Source: Nitrosomonas oligotropha
GTDB lineage: Bacteria > Pseudomonadota > Gammaproteobacteria > Burkholderiales > Nitrosomonadaceae
Length of the DNA stretch: 64,000 nt
Direction: 5' to 3'
NCBI RefSeq assembly: GCF_009833085.1
Contig: NZ_QRBZ01000003.1
Coordinates: 61,738-125,737, forward strand
Part shown: positions 36,716 to 45,227 of the stretch, in pieces
Position numbering within the stretch: the first letter of the stretch is position 1
How the letters are laid out: each line of letters begins with the position of its first letter
Position numbers and translations under genes: made by a program
Notes under the pieces: generated by a model
The model's database searches: none
What the model was told of the DNA's origin: nothing
Seen by the model: the letters and a program-made list of their open reading frames with translations, nothing else

Positions 36716-39700
36716 CTATGCATGCACGCTTTCCCACAGTTTCTGCAACCGTTTAACCGATACCGGAAACGGCGTTTTCAATTCCTGCGCAAACAGTGAA
36801 ATGCGTAACTCCTCGATCTGCCAGCGGAATTCATCGAGATTGTCATCCTGCAATCCCAATTTCCGATGCTTCTCCCGATGCTGAAGGTATTGCTGCCAGA
36901 ATGGCGCGATTTCGGCGCTGTTGCGCTCATCGCGCTCGGGATTCGTCGGTAATTTCTCCAGTCGTAACGCCATTCCTTTCAAATAACGCGGGAATTGCTG
37001 CAACCGCTGCCACGCGGTTTTACTGAGAAAACCGGGGTAAATCAGCATTTCAAGTTGTTCATCCAGTTCGGACTTGACCCGCGTGTTTCGCGCCGATGCT
37101 AATCGTCCGAGCACGATCTGATAGTCACTGCCAATCTGTTGCAACAAACGGGCAAGCGCTGCGGTCACTTCCGGCAGGCGGCCTTTGGCGCGTTGACTGT
37201 GAGCGGAAAATTCAGCTTCCGTGCGTGGCAATGGGTCGTCATTGAGCAAAGCGCGATCGATGATGGCATCGAGCATATCCTGCTTCAATTCGCCCGGATT
37301 GATCCGCGTGGCCAATTGCATGCTCGCCTGTTTTAATCCCGAAAGGTTCTTTTCCAACTGCTTGAGCTGCTCTTTAAGCGCCAAACACAGCAATCTCCTG
37401 ATGCCTGATCGCATCGCGCCATCCGCCGCCTGACGCGTATCGAACAAACGGATCGCGGCGCTTTCCGTTTGATCGGTCAACGCCGGATAACCGATCAACG
37501 CATGGCCATTGCGTTGAAATGTTATTTCCGCCGGTAAATCGCCAAAATCCCATTGCGTGATGTGATCGCGTTCGATGCCGGTGTTCGCATGACCGGCATC
37601 GCGTTTCACAAAAGTCATTTGCGCGGCTTTACCCAACTGCGATTGTAAATCGGCGAGACTACGGCTCATCGCCAATTCCTGTCCGGCATCATCCAGCACC
37701 CGGATATTCATCAGCAAATGCGCCGGTATCTCATGGGCTTGCCAGGTTTCTGCCGGAACCGATAGCGTGGTTTTCTTTTGAATGAATTTTTCCAACGCTT
37801 CCTGCAAGGAAATATGTTGCCAGGTAGGGGTTTGACTATCCAGGAATCCGGTCACCGAATCCGGCAATGGCACCAGAATACGGCGGATTTGCTTCGGCAG
37901 CGCTTTCAAATACCAGGTGATTTTTTCCCGAATCAACCCAGGAACCAAGTAATCCAGCTGCTTGGCGTCCAGACGATTCAACAACGGCAGCGGCACGGAA
38001 ACGGTTACGCCGTCGAGCACATGGCCGGGATCGAAGCGGTAAGTGAGCGGCAAAACACTGCCATCCGCAAGCAGCAAATTTTCCGGAAATTGCACTTCGG
38101 TGATGTGATCGGCTTGATGCCGCATCAACAATTCACGCTGCAAATACAACAAGCGCGGCTCTTGTTGTTCAGCCAGTTTGCGCCACTTCTCAAATCCTGC
38201 GCCATTGCTGATGTTTTGCGGAATGATGGCATCATAAAAAGCGAAAATCGCGTGTTCATCGACCAAGACATCCTGCCGCCGCGCTTTATGCTCCAGCTCT
38301 TCGATTTCATGAATCAACGCTTGGTTGTGAACAAAGAAAGGCGCTTGCGTCACATACTCCCCCGCTACCAGCGCCGAATGGATAAAAATCTCGCGCGATT
38401 CCTTGGGATTGATCGAACCGTAATGAACCGGCCGTTTCGCAACGACAATCAAGCCGTACAACGTGACGCGTTCATAAGCCATTACCTGCGCTTGTTTCTT
38501 TTCCCAATGCGGATCGAAATAATGCCGTTTGCATAAATTTCCGCCGATCCGCTCCAGCCACTGCGGTTCGATTCTGGCCGCGCACCGGGCGTAAAGCTTG
38601 CTGGTTTCGACCAATTCCGCCGCCACCACCCATTTGGCTTTACCTTTTTTCAGCACCGAGCCGGGAAAAATCGCAAACTTGATGCCCCGTGCGCCGAGAT
38701 ATTCCCCTTCATTCTCGGTTTTAAAACCGATGTTACCGAGCAAACCGGGCAGCAGCGCGCGGTGAATCTCGTCGTACCCCGCCGGAATTTCATTCGGTTT
38801 GAAACCCAGCTCCGTCATCAGCACGTGCAATTGCCCGTGAATCTCACGCCATTCACGCAAGCGCCGGTACGACAGAAAATGCTCGCGGCATTGCGCCATC
38901 AGTTTCTTGCCGGATTTTTTGTGCTTCAGCAGATCGTCAAAGAAATCCCACAGCTTCAAGTACGCCATAAAATCCGAGCGGTCATCCTGGAAGCGGCGGT
39001 GCGCCTGGTCGGCAGCAGCCTGATGCTCAAACGGCCGGTCGCGCGGATCTTGCACGCTCAACGCCGATGCGATGATCAGGATTTCGTGCAGACAGTTTTC
39101 CTGTTTCGCAGCCAGAATCATGCGGGCGATGCGCGGATCGATCGGGAATTTCGCCAAACGCCAGCCGGTTGCAGTCAGCTGCCGGTTGTCATCGACCGCG
39201 CCCAGTTCCGCCAGCAACTGATAACCGTCGGCGATCATGCGCGGCGACGGTGGCTCCAGAAACGGAAAATCTTCCACATCGCCGATTTTCAGCGACTTCA
39301 TGCGCAAAATCACCGCCGCCAGCGACGAGCGCAAAATCTCCGGATCGGTAAACTCCGCCCTGCCCTGAAAATCCTGTTCTGAATACAAGCGGATGCACAC
39401 GCCGTTCGCCACCCGGCCGCAACGCCCCGCCCTTTGATTCGCCGATGCGCGTGAGATTTTCTCCACCAGCAATTGCTCGACCTTATTGCGGTAACTGTAA
39501 CGGTTGATCCGCGCCAGACCGGTATCGATCACATAATGAATGCCCGGAACGGTCAATGACGTTTCCGCGACGTTGGTCGCCAGCACGATACGGCGCGCAC
39601 CATCCGGCTGAAAAACCCGCTCCTGCTCGGCGACCGACAATCGGGCAAACAGCGGTAAGATCTCGATACTCGAATGAAAACGGTGAAATGAATGTTTGCG

Positions 39701-40477
39701 CAGGGTTTCGGCGGTTTCTCGGATCTCGCGCTCACCCGGCAAAAACACCAGAATATCGCCCGAACCCAGCGCCATCAACTCATCGGCCGCATGAATGATG
39801 GCTTGTTGCACATCGCCGTCGCTATCGTCGTCCTCATCAGCCAACGGCGAACGGTAATGGATCTCGACCGGATACAATCGCCCGCTGACCTCGATCACTG
39901 GCGCAGCGCTGAAATGCCGCGAGAAGCGCTGCGCATCGATGGTCGCCGACGTCACGATCACCTTTAAATCCGGCCGCTTGGGCAACAATTGCTTGAGGTA
40001 GCCGAGCAGAAAATCGATGTTCAAACTGCGCTCGTGCGCCTCGTCGATGATCAGCGTATCGTACGCCTGCAACAGCGGATCGCCCTGCGTCTCGGCGAGC
40101 AAAATACCGTCGGTCATCAGTTTGATGTAACTATCTGCGCCGATCTTATCGGAAAAACGCACCTTGTAACCCACCGCCTGCCCCAACGGACTATTCAACT
40201 CCGCCGCAATCCGCGCCGCCACCGTCCGCGCCGCAATCCGCCGCGGCTGCGTATGCCCGATCAGGCCGTGCACACCGCGTTTGAGTTCCAGGCAGATTTT
40301 AGGGATTTGCGTGGTTTTACCGGAACCGGTTTCCCCGCAAATGATTACTACTTGATGCCGCTCAATTGCTTGCTTGATTTCTTCCCGGCGAGCATTGACT
40401 GGTAGTTCTTCGGCGTAAACCGGGTTTGGAAAATGAGCCAATCGCTTGGCGATGACTTCGGGGGAGAGTTTTTTCAT
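36716..40477 (-). CDS. hrpA: ATP-dependent RNA helicase HrpA
   Basis: A 1,253-residue DEAH-box helicase. Walker A GETGSGKTT at residues 48-56, DEAH at 145-148 (TLIIDEAHERS), SATIDAQRFSRHF, VLATNVAETSLTVPG and QRAGRCGRV are all present, followed by the helicase-associated/OB region and a long C-terminal DUF3418 domain. E. coli HrpA is about 1,300 residues and helps rescue stalled ribosomes and process some mRNAs. No truncation is seen. It is a single gene, convergent with the small secreted protein. Confidence 0.95.
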   Translation of the reverse strand: MKKLSPEVIAKRLAHFPNPVYAEELPVNARREEIKQAIERHQVVIICGETGSGKTTQIPKICLELKRGVHGLIGHTQPRRIAARTVAARIAAELNSPLGQAVGYKVRFSDKIGADSYIKLMTDGILLAETQGDPLLQAYDTLIIDEAHERSLNIDFLLGYLKQLLPKRPDLKVIVTSATIDAQRFSRHFSAAPVIEVSGRLYPVEIHYRSPLADEDDDSDGDVQQAIIHAADELMALGSGDILVFLPGEREIRETAETLRKHSFHRFHSSIEILPLFARLSVAEQERVFQPDGARRIVLATNVAETSLTVPGIHYVIDTGLARINRYSYRNKVEQLLVEKISRASANQRAGRCGRVANGVCIRLYSEQDFQGRAEFTDPEILRSSLAAVILRMKSLKIGDVEDFPFLEPPSPRMIADGYQLLAELGAVDDNRQLTATGWRLAKFPIDPRIARMILAAKQENCLHEILIIASALSVQDPRDRPFEHQAAADQAHRRFQDDRSDFMAYLKLWDFFDDLLKHKKSGKKLMAQCREHFLSYRRLREWREIHGQLHVLMTELGFKPNEIPAGYDEIHRALLPGLLGNIGFKTENEGEYLGARGIKFAIFPGSVLKKGKAKWVVAAELVETSKLYARCAARIEPQWLERIGGNLCKRHYFDPHWEKKQAQVMAYERVTLYGLIVVAKRPVHYGSINPKESREIFIHSALVAGEYVTQAPFFVHNQALIHEIEELEHKARRQDVLVDEHAIFAFYDAIIPQNISNGAGFEKWRKLAEQQEPRLLYLQRELLMRHQADHITEVQFPENLLLADGSVLPLTYRFDPGHVLDGVTVSVPLPLLNRLDAKQLDYLVPGLIREKITWYLKALPKQIRRILVPLPDSVTGFLDSQTPTWQHISLQEALEKFIQKKTTLSVPAETWQAHEIPAHLLMNIRVLDDAGQELAMSRSLADLQSQLGKAAQMTFVKRDAGHANTGIERDHITQWDFGDLPAEITFQRNGHALIGYPALTDQTESAAIRLFDTRQAADGAMRSGIRRLLCLALKEQLKQLEKNLSGLKQASMQLATRINPGELKQDMLDAIIDRALLNDDPLPRTEAEFSAHSQRAKGRLPEVTAALARLLQQIGSDYQIVLGRLASARNTRVKSELDEQLEMLIYPGFLSKTAWQRLQQFPRYLKGMALRLEKLPTNPERDERNSAEIAPFWQQYLQHREKHRKLGLQDDNLDEFRWQIEELRISLFAQELKTPFPVSVKRLQKLWESVHA

Positions 40478-41028
40478 AGAAATATCCAGAATCAGATCAA
40501 TTGTGATTAATTTTTACTAATGATCTGAAAGACTCGCAATAACTTTACAACGCTAATTCAAAACATGCGAAGAATCTTTTATGTTGATACGCAAAAAATT
40601 ACTGTTTTGATTGAATTTATACCTTAATACTGGATACCTATGAGACATGATGTTCATTAGTCAGATGAGACAATTACCGTTCCATCCCAATCACACCCAT
40701 CTCAGCCGGATGCCGCTTGCCATGAAAAATAATATAGTGTTTAATCCATGAAATATAAGTTTTTTCCATGCTTAAACTATAGTTCTTGTATCTTATTTTC
40801 TCACAAACTTGATCGAGCAATTTTTTAGTCGGTGGCATTGTCGTATTTACTCATGACATTTGTCTTATTGATTTACTAATTAGCATTAAAATACATGATG
40901 ATAATCCAACATAACTGCAATTATACGGCAACATCTACAGAATTATCGGATGAAATATCTTATATATTACGTTAGCAGGTAATAATTCAAATGCTCATGA
41001 ACACAATAAAGACTAGAGTGACATTGTA
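40478..41028. other. AT-rich intergenic region at the edge of an accessory island
   Basis: About 550 nt between hrpA and the 82-residue ORF. It is much more AT-rich than hrpA. Apart from the integrase remnant (40641-40838) I see only short unsupported frames. This is a composition boundary between core and accessory DNA. Confidence 0.5.
40641..40838 (-). pseudogene. Remnant of an integron-type tyrosine recombinase (N-terminus)
   Basis: Read on the minus strand from ATG 40838, 54 codons give KKLLDQVCEKIRYKNYSL, then TYISWIKHYIIFHGKRHPA, which matches the N-terminal core-binding part of integron integrases (LLDQVR..IR.KHYS, WIKRFI.FHGKRHP). An in-frame TAA stops it at 40674-40676, yet the same frame continues with LSHLTNEHHVS, matching the family's FLTHLA.E..VSAS, before a second stop at 40638-40640. 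No catalytic domain follows. It is a decayed gene fragment. Confidence 0.75.
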
Positions 41029-41277
41029 ATGCTTGAATTGATTACAGGTGCTGCAATAGGAGCAATAGTATCCATTGCCATAGCTGAGATATATCATCGA
41101 AGAGCAAGCAAGGAAACACAAAATGAAATTAATAATCTAAAAATTCTTGCGAAAGAGCTTCAAGAAACAATAAACGAAACCAAGGAATCATCACAATATA
41201 TTGCAGAACAAAGAGAACTAGTAAAGAAGCATATAGTTGCAGGAACATCTGATGATCCAAATTTTCCGTACAAATAA
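41029..41277 (+). CDS. Small membrane-anchored coiled-coil protein, unknown
   Basis: An 82-residue protein with one N-terminal hydrophobic helix (LITGAAIGAIVSIAIAEI) followed by a charged, helical, coiled-coil-like segment rich in Glu, Lys and Asn (KETQNEINNLKILAKELQET). I recognise no family. AT-rich codon use differs from the core genes. AGAGTG lies before ATG 41029. It stands in the accessory island between the integrase remnant and the DUF4160 gene, and could be a former cassette gene. Confidence 0.55.
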   Translation: MLELITGAAIGAIVSIAIAEIYHRRASKETQNEINNLKILAKELQETINETKESSQYIAEQRELVKKHIVAGTSDDPNFPYK

Positions 41278-41302
41278 CAATAAAAGCGTAATAGCACGGT
41301 AG

Positions 41303-41328
41303 GTTGGAGTGACGTTAGGAACTCCAAC
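41303..41328. repeat. Perfect 8-bp palindromic repeat (REP-like)
   Basis: GTTGGAGT (41303-41310) and ACTCCAAC (41321-41328) form a perfect stem with a 10-nt loop, 26 nt after the stop of the 82-residue ORF. It has the look of the common GTTGGGGT...ACCCCAAC repetitive extragenic palindromes of many bacteria. It is not followed by T residues directly. Confidence 0.5.
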
Positions 41329-41369
41329 ATTTTGCTCCAAAACCCGCAGCACATGCTGCCCCGGTAAAT

Positions 41370-41390
41370 GGAAGTCCGTTAGGATGTTCC
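41370..41390. repeat. Structured short repeat, copy 1 (before DUF4160 gene)
   Basis: GGAAGTCC, loop GTTA, GGATGTTCC: a small hairpin with an asymmetric internal loop (G opposite TG). Its wider copy (about 41365-41397) recurs at 41953-41986 beyond the DUF2442 gene, so the two copies bracket the DUF4160-DUF2442 pair. Confidence 0.55.
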
Positions 41391-41438
41391 GCTGTGATAT
41401 GACAGTTAATACTATCGAAAACTAAACAAGAAATAGAT

Positions 41439-41687
41439 ATGCCAGAAATTGCAAGATTTTATGGAATCGTGATAAAACTCTTCTTCGGCGATCATCCGCC
41501 TCCGCATTTTCATGCGGTGTACGGGGAATATGTCGGCTTATTCAATATCGATACCCTTGAAATGATCGAGGGAGATCTGCCGAACAGAGCAAAGGATCTG
41601 ATTATCGAGTGGGCTGCAATTAATAAGGAAGAAATGAAAAAGATGTGGGAGAAACAGGAATTTCACAAGCTGCCTCCTTTGGAGTAA
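41439..41687 (+). CDS. DUF4160 family protein
   Basis: An 82-residue protein with the family hallmark near the N-terminus: EIARFYGIVIKLFFGDH followed by PPPHFHAVYGEY. DUF4160 proteins are small, widespread, and nearly always paired with a DUF2442 gene, as here (4-nt gap to the next gene). The pair behaves like a mobile accessory or toxin-antitoxin-like module; no activity is established. Starts at ATG 41439. Confidence 0.85.
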   Translation: MPEIARFYGIVIKLFFGDHPPPHFHAVYGEYVGLFNIDTLEMIEGDLPNRAKDLIIEWAAINKEEMKKMWEKQEFHKLPPLE

Positions 41688-41691
41688 AAGG

Positions 41692-41940
41692 ATGCGATAT
41701 CCAAAAGTAAAATCAGCACTTGCTATCGATGATCATACTTTGCTGGTTGAATTCGACAATGACGAAAAGAGAAAATACGATGTCACTCCGCTGCTAAGAA
41801 AAGATATGTTCTCCCGGCTGAGGAACCCGGCTTTTTTTAAGTCGGTGCAAGTAGAGCAAGGCGGGTACGCGGTCGTTTGGGATAGTGCCATCGATATCAG
41901 CGAATATGAATTATGGCAGCACGGTCAGGCGGTGCCATAA
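41692..41940 (+). CDS. DUF2442 family protein
   Basis: An 82-residue protein matching DUF2442: LLVEFDNDEKRKYDVTPLL and the C-terminal VVWDSAIDISEYELW. It is the usual partner of DUF4160; DUF2442 members are proposed DNA-binding or antitoxin-like proteins, but this is unproven. GGAG and AAAGG precede ATG 41692, overlapping the end of the DUF4160 gene, so translation is probably coupled. Confidence 0.85.
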   Translation: MRYPKVKSALAIDDHTLLVEFDNDEKRKYDVTPLLRKDMFSRLRNPAFFKSVQVEQGGYAVVWDSAIDISEYELWQHGQAVP

Positions 41941-41958
41941 CCCGTATAACCTTAAAGC

Positions 41959-41979
41959 GGAAGCCCGTGAGGGTGTTCT
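41959..41979. repeat. Structured short repeat, copy 2 (after DUF2442 gene)
   Basis: GGAAGCCC, loop GTGA, GGGTGTTCT: the same hairpin as at 41370-41390 with one compensatory change in the stem (T-A pair in copy 1, C-G pair here) and the same asymmetric internal loop. It starts 19 nt after the DUF2442 stop. A preserved structure despite sequence drift suggests the element functions as a fold. Confidence 0.55.
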
Positions 41980-42154
41980 GCCGTTTGCACGGCATTCAAT
42001 GCAATAGCTTTATCGATCTATCACACTGTGAAAATCATTCCGGCTGATTTTTCATGTGCATTACGCCACTGCAAGTCGTGTCGTTAAAAAATTTCAGATA
42101 AGATATTCCTTCGTTCCAGTCCATTACCTTTTTACTCACACATAGCGACGTGAT

Positions 42155-42640
42155 ATGACAAAACCAACAAAGAACACTATCTGCCTTTGGTACGATGGCG
42201 GCGCCGAAGAAGCGGCACGCTTTTATGCCGATACCTTTCCCGATTCATACGTTGGCGCAATTCTTCGCGCGCCGGGAGATTTTCCGTCCGGAAAACAGGG
42301 GGATGTGTTGACGGTCGAGTTCACCGTGATGGGTATTCCGTGTCTCGGATTGAACGGTGGGCCCGCGTTCAAACACGACGAAGCGTTTTCATTCCAGGTT
42401 GCAACTGCGGATCAAGCCGAGACAGATCGGTACTGGAACGCCATCGTCGGCAACGGCGGTCAGGAAAGCGCGTGCGGCTGGTGCAAGGATAAATGGGGAT
42501 TGTCCTGGCAGATCACACCGGTCGCCTTGACGGAAGCAATCACCGATCCCGATCCTGCCGCCGCCAAGCGGGCATTCGATGCGATGATGCAGATGAGAAA
42601 AATCGACATCGTCGCAATCGAGGCGGCGCGACGCGGCTGA
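42155..42640 (+). CDS. VOC superfamily protein (PhnB/3-demethylubiquinone methyltransferase-like fold)
   Basis: A 161-residue soluble protein with the paired beta-alpha-beta-beta-beta modules of the vicinal oxygen chelate fold: CLWYDGGAEEAARFYADTFPDS at the start, FTVMGIPCLGLNGGP, and WCKDKWGLSWQITP near the end. Family members include PhnB-like proteins and antibiotic-resistance homologues; many, including this subgroup, have no known substrate. It is convergent with a GST gene, 11 nt apart. Confidence 0.85.
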   Translation: MTKPTKNTICLWYDGGAEEAARFYADTFPDSYVGAILRAPGDFPSGKQGDVLTVEFTVMGIPCLGLNGGPAFKHDEAFSFQVATADQAETDRYWNAIVGNGGQESACGWCKDKWGLSWQITPVALTEAITDPDPAAAKRAFDAMMQMRKIDIVAIEAARRG

Positions 42641-42651
42641 AATGCTGGCGA

Positions 42652-43260
42652 TCAGTCAGCTTCTTTCTGCATTATGTTTTGAAACAATTCTGAACCGGTC
42701 AACCGGTCCAGCCAAGCGATCAGATGATGATAGCGAGAAGCATAAAACCAATCCGGATTGACATTGCTAAACTGCCGGACGAAAGGGAAGATGGCCATAT
42801 CCGCTAATGTGTAGCGGCCGCTCAGCAAATAACCATTCTTGCTTAAGCGCGCATCTAAACCGGCTAAGAAAGGCTCCGCTTGTTCGCGGTAATAAGCCTC
42901 GGAATGTTCCGGAAAGCGCACGGCATATTTGTAAAGATCCAGCGCCGGTTTGAATGATTCATCATTCTGCTTGATCAGCGACATGACTTCAGCCATCACA
43001 GCTTGATCGGGATCCAGCCAATGCTCGGGATCATGGATCGACAGCGCCCATTGCATGATATCCAGGCTCTGCTCGAGCACAGATCCGTCGGCAAACTTTA
43101 ATACCGGCACAGTGCCTTTGGGAGAGCATTCCAGCATTTCTTTGGGCTTGGCGCGCAGACTGACTTCCTGCTGACCGACTTCAACGCCGCTGACTTTGAT
43201 CGCCAGCCGAGCACGGATCGCAAAAGGACAACGGCGGAATGTGAACAATAGCGATTTCAT
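42652..43260 (-). CDS. Glutathione S-transferase
   Basis: A 202-residue protein with an N-terminal thioredoxin-like domain, LLFTFRRCPFAIRARLAI, whose Cys would be the catalytic residue of an omega/beta-type GST, the cis-Pro strand GTVPVLKF and the SNAIL-like segment LEQSLDIMQW. The C-terminal helical domain has LSGRYTLADMAIFPFV. It may act in thiol transfer or detoxification. It lies 20 nt downstream of the TerB/DnaJ gene on the same strand. Confidence 0.87.
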   Translation of the reverse strand: MKSLLFTFRRCPFAIRARLAIKVSGVEVGQQEVSLRAKPKEMLECSPKGTVPVLKFADGSVLEQSLDIMQWALSIHDPEHWLDPDQAVMAEVMSLIKQNDESFKPALDLYKYAVRFPEHSEAYYREQAEPFLAGLDARLSKNGYLLSGRYTLADMAIFPFVRQFSNVNPDWFYASRYHHLIAWLDRLTGSELFQNIMQKEAD

Positions 43261-43280
43261 TTAATTTCGACTATACGAGC

Positions 43281-44102
43281 TTAAGCCCCTGTACGCTTCA
43301 AATCCCGGCTCTTTTTGATTAAATCGTAAGCCGTTTGCACTTCCTTGGCTTGTTCGGTCGCGACGGCGATCATTTCTTCCGGCACACCCTGCCCCATCAA
43401 TTTATCCGGATGGTATTGACTCATCAATTTGCGGTAAGCGTGTTTGATTTCCTGATCCGTGCTGTCTTTGCTGACACCCAATGCTTTATAGGCATCTTCC
43501 AGCGCATTGGCCGAGGTGCTTTGCCCTCCGGCAAAGTGCGCTTGATTGATGATCATGCCGAGCAACTGATCGAAGGCGGCTTGGTGATAACCCAAACGTC
43601 CGGCGATGGTTCGCAACAGTTCCTCTTCAGCGGAATTCAGATGGCCGTCGGATAATCCCATGATGATGAGATAAACCAGCAGCATTTGCCGCAAATTAGG
43701 GGAATAGCCGCATGTTTTCAGGAATTCATCGAGTTGCGGATGAATATCGTAATCGCCTGAAGCGCCTTGCTTGAACAGCGTGATAGCTTTCAGCCGGTGA
43801 TCGCGCGTCATGCGCAATTTCTGCATGAATTGCTCGACGTGCGACACTTCCGTTTCGGATACCCGGCCATCGGCTTTGGCCAGCTTGCCCATCAGAATGA
43901 AAACGGTCTCCAGGAAAACCGACTGACGCCGCGCGGCGTTGAACGGATTCATCCCGCCCGGGCCAAAAGCTCTGAACCGGTCGATAAAGCTCCCGATGAA
44001 ATAACCCAGGAAAATGCCCCAGAAACCAAGAAGGAAAAAACCCGCTAAAGCGCCTAGTAATCTAAACAATGAAATTCCAGATAAATCGATAACAAAAGGC
44101 AA
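43281..44102 (-). CDS. djlA: DjlA-like TerB/DnaJ co-chaperone
   Basis: A 273-residue protein: N-terminal hydrophobic helix (about 10-37), a TerB-like domain (about 60-180, FIKM-type helices with LMGKLAKADGRVSETE) and a C-terminal J domain with the HPD motif (SQYHPDKLMG) that stimulates DnaK. This is the DjlA layout. The only in-frame start upstream of the helix is TTG 44102; a TTG further in (SLFRLL) is possible, so the first dozen residues are uncertain. Confidence 0.85.
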   Translation of the reverse strand: MPFVIDLSGISLFRLLGALAGFFLLGFWGIFLGYFIGSFIDRFRAFGPGGMNPFNAARRQSVFLETVFILMGKLAKADGRVSETEVSHVEQFMQKLRMTRDHRLKAITLFKQGASGDYDIHPQLDEFLKTCGYSPNLRQMLLVYLIIMGLSDGHLNSAEEELLRTIAGRLGYHQAAFDQLLGMIINQAHFAGGQSTSANALEDAYKALGVSKDSTDQEIKHAYRKLMSQYHPDKLMGQGVPEEMIAVATEQAKEVQTAYDLIKKSRDLKRTGA

Positions 44103-44176
44103 TCATAGTGAATTGCCGGTTGATAAAATGACTTGAAATCTTGAATGCCCGGTCAAAGCCTAATTTCTTGAAACGC

Positions 44177-44419
44177 TCAGGATTTATTCGACCATTGCTC
44201 GGGCGTTAGCGTTTTCATCGACAACGCATGAATATCTTGCTTCATTTTTTCGCCCAGCGATTTGTAAACCAGCTGGTGCTGTTGAACCATATTCTTACCG
44301 GTAAATTCCGCACTGACGATCAGCGCATGGAAATGGCGTCCGTCGTCGCCTTCCACTTGCACGTGCTGACAAGGTAATGCCGATTCAATATACGTTTTTA
44401 CGTTTTCTGCAGTAAGCAT
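44177..44419 (-). CDS. ibaG: BolA/IbaG family protein
   Basis: An 80-residue BolA-fold protein with DGRHFHALIVSAEFTGKNMVQ-type core, the conserved His residues, and the C-terminal MKTLTPEQW. BolA-type proteins bind monothiol glutaredoxin and take part in Fe-S or stress regulation; IbaG (YrbA) is encoded at the end of the mla operon in E. coli. Here it follows the ABC permease after 52 nt with GGAG before ATG 44419, the same neighbourhood. Confidence 0.88.
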   Translation of the reverse strand: MLTAENVKTYIESALPCQHVQVEGDDGRHFHALIVSAEFTGKNMVQQHQLVYKSLGEKMKQDIHALSMKTLTPEQWSNKS

Positions 44420-44471
44420 TTTTATTCTCCTTCACGCATGATGAACATGCAAAATCAAACAATCGTTATTT

Positions 44472-45227
44472 TCAATGCCGCAATTTATATCCGGTTTTGA
44501 GCATGCGGATAGTCAGCATGGATATTGCCACCAAGCATATTGCCACAATCAAGAGACTTATATAAGGCGAAATATCCGATACACCGAAGAAGCCGTAGCG
44601 GAATCCGTCAATCATGTAAAAAAACGGGTTCAGGTGAGAAAAATACTGCCAGCCGGCCGGTAGCGAATGAATGGTGTAAAACACGCCGGATAAGAAAGTC
44701 AGCGGCAAAATGATGAAATTCTGGAAAGCCGCCAATTGATCGAATTTGTCCGCCCAGATGCCCGCTATCAGCCCCAGCGCACTCAGTATCGCGCTGCCGA
44801 GCACGACAAAAAGGATCGACCAGACCGGTTGCGCGAGCGGAATATCGAAGAAAAACAGCGTGACCCAATAAACTCCCAGTCCGACCAACAACCCGCGCAC
44901 GATGGAAGCGATGATGTACGCAAAGAATATGGCGTGGTAGGACAATGGCGAGAGCAGGATAAATACGATATTGCCGCTGATTTTCGACTGAATCATGCTG
45001 GACGATGCATTGGCAAACGCATTCTGAATGACCGCCATCATCACCAGTCCAGGGATCAGGAAAGCGGTATACGCCACACCGGGATAAGCTTCGACGTGCG
45101 CTTCCATCACATGAAAGAAAATCAGCAAATACAGCAGCGTGGAAACCATCGGCGCGACTATCGTCTGAAAACCGACTTTCCAGAAACGCAGCAATTCTTT
45201 GTAGAGCAATGTGAAGAATCCGATCAT
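44472..45227 (-). CDS. ABC-2 type transporter permease (YadH-like)
   Basis: A 251-residue membrane protein with six hydrophobic helices and the ABC-2 family segment PLTFLSGVFYTIHSLP near residue 178. Its ATG overlaps the stop of the ATPase gene (ATGA), so the two form one exporter. It resembles E. coli YadH; the substrate is unknown. Its place between mlaB and the BolA gene is conserved in betaproteobacteria and hints at envelope lipid or polymer export. Confidence 0.88.
   Translation of the reverse strand: MIGFFTLLYKELLRFWKVGFQTIVAPMVSTLLYLLIFFHVMEAHVEAYPGVAYTAFLIPGLVMMAVIQNAFANASSSMIQSKISGNIVFILLSPLSYHAIFFAYIIASIVRGLLVGLGVYWVTLFFFDIPLAQPVWSILFVVLGSAILSALGLIAGIWADKFDQLAAFQNFIILPLTFLSGVFYTIHSLPAGWQYFSHLNPFFYMIDGFRYGFFGVSDISPYISLLIVAICLVAISMLTIRMLKTGYKLRH

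Noticed and set aside
37778..38536. 252-codon plus-strand ORF inside hrpA
   Set aside because: Antisense shadow of the helicase; composition is Gln/Arg/His-rich with no recognisable domain.
41303..41390. attC recombination site of an integron
   Set aside because: GTTAGGA and CTCCAAC resemble core sites but do not fit GTTRRRY/RYYYAAC exactly and the order of the palindrome is reversed; kept only as unnamed structured repeats.
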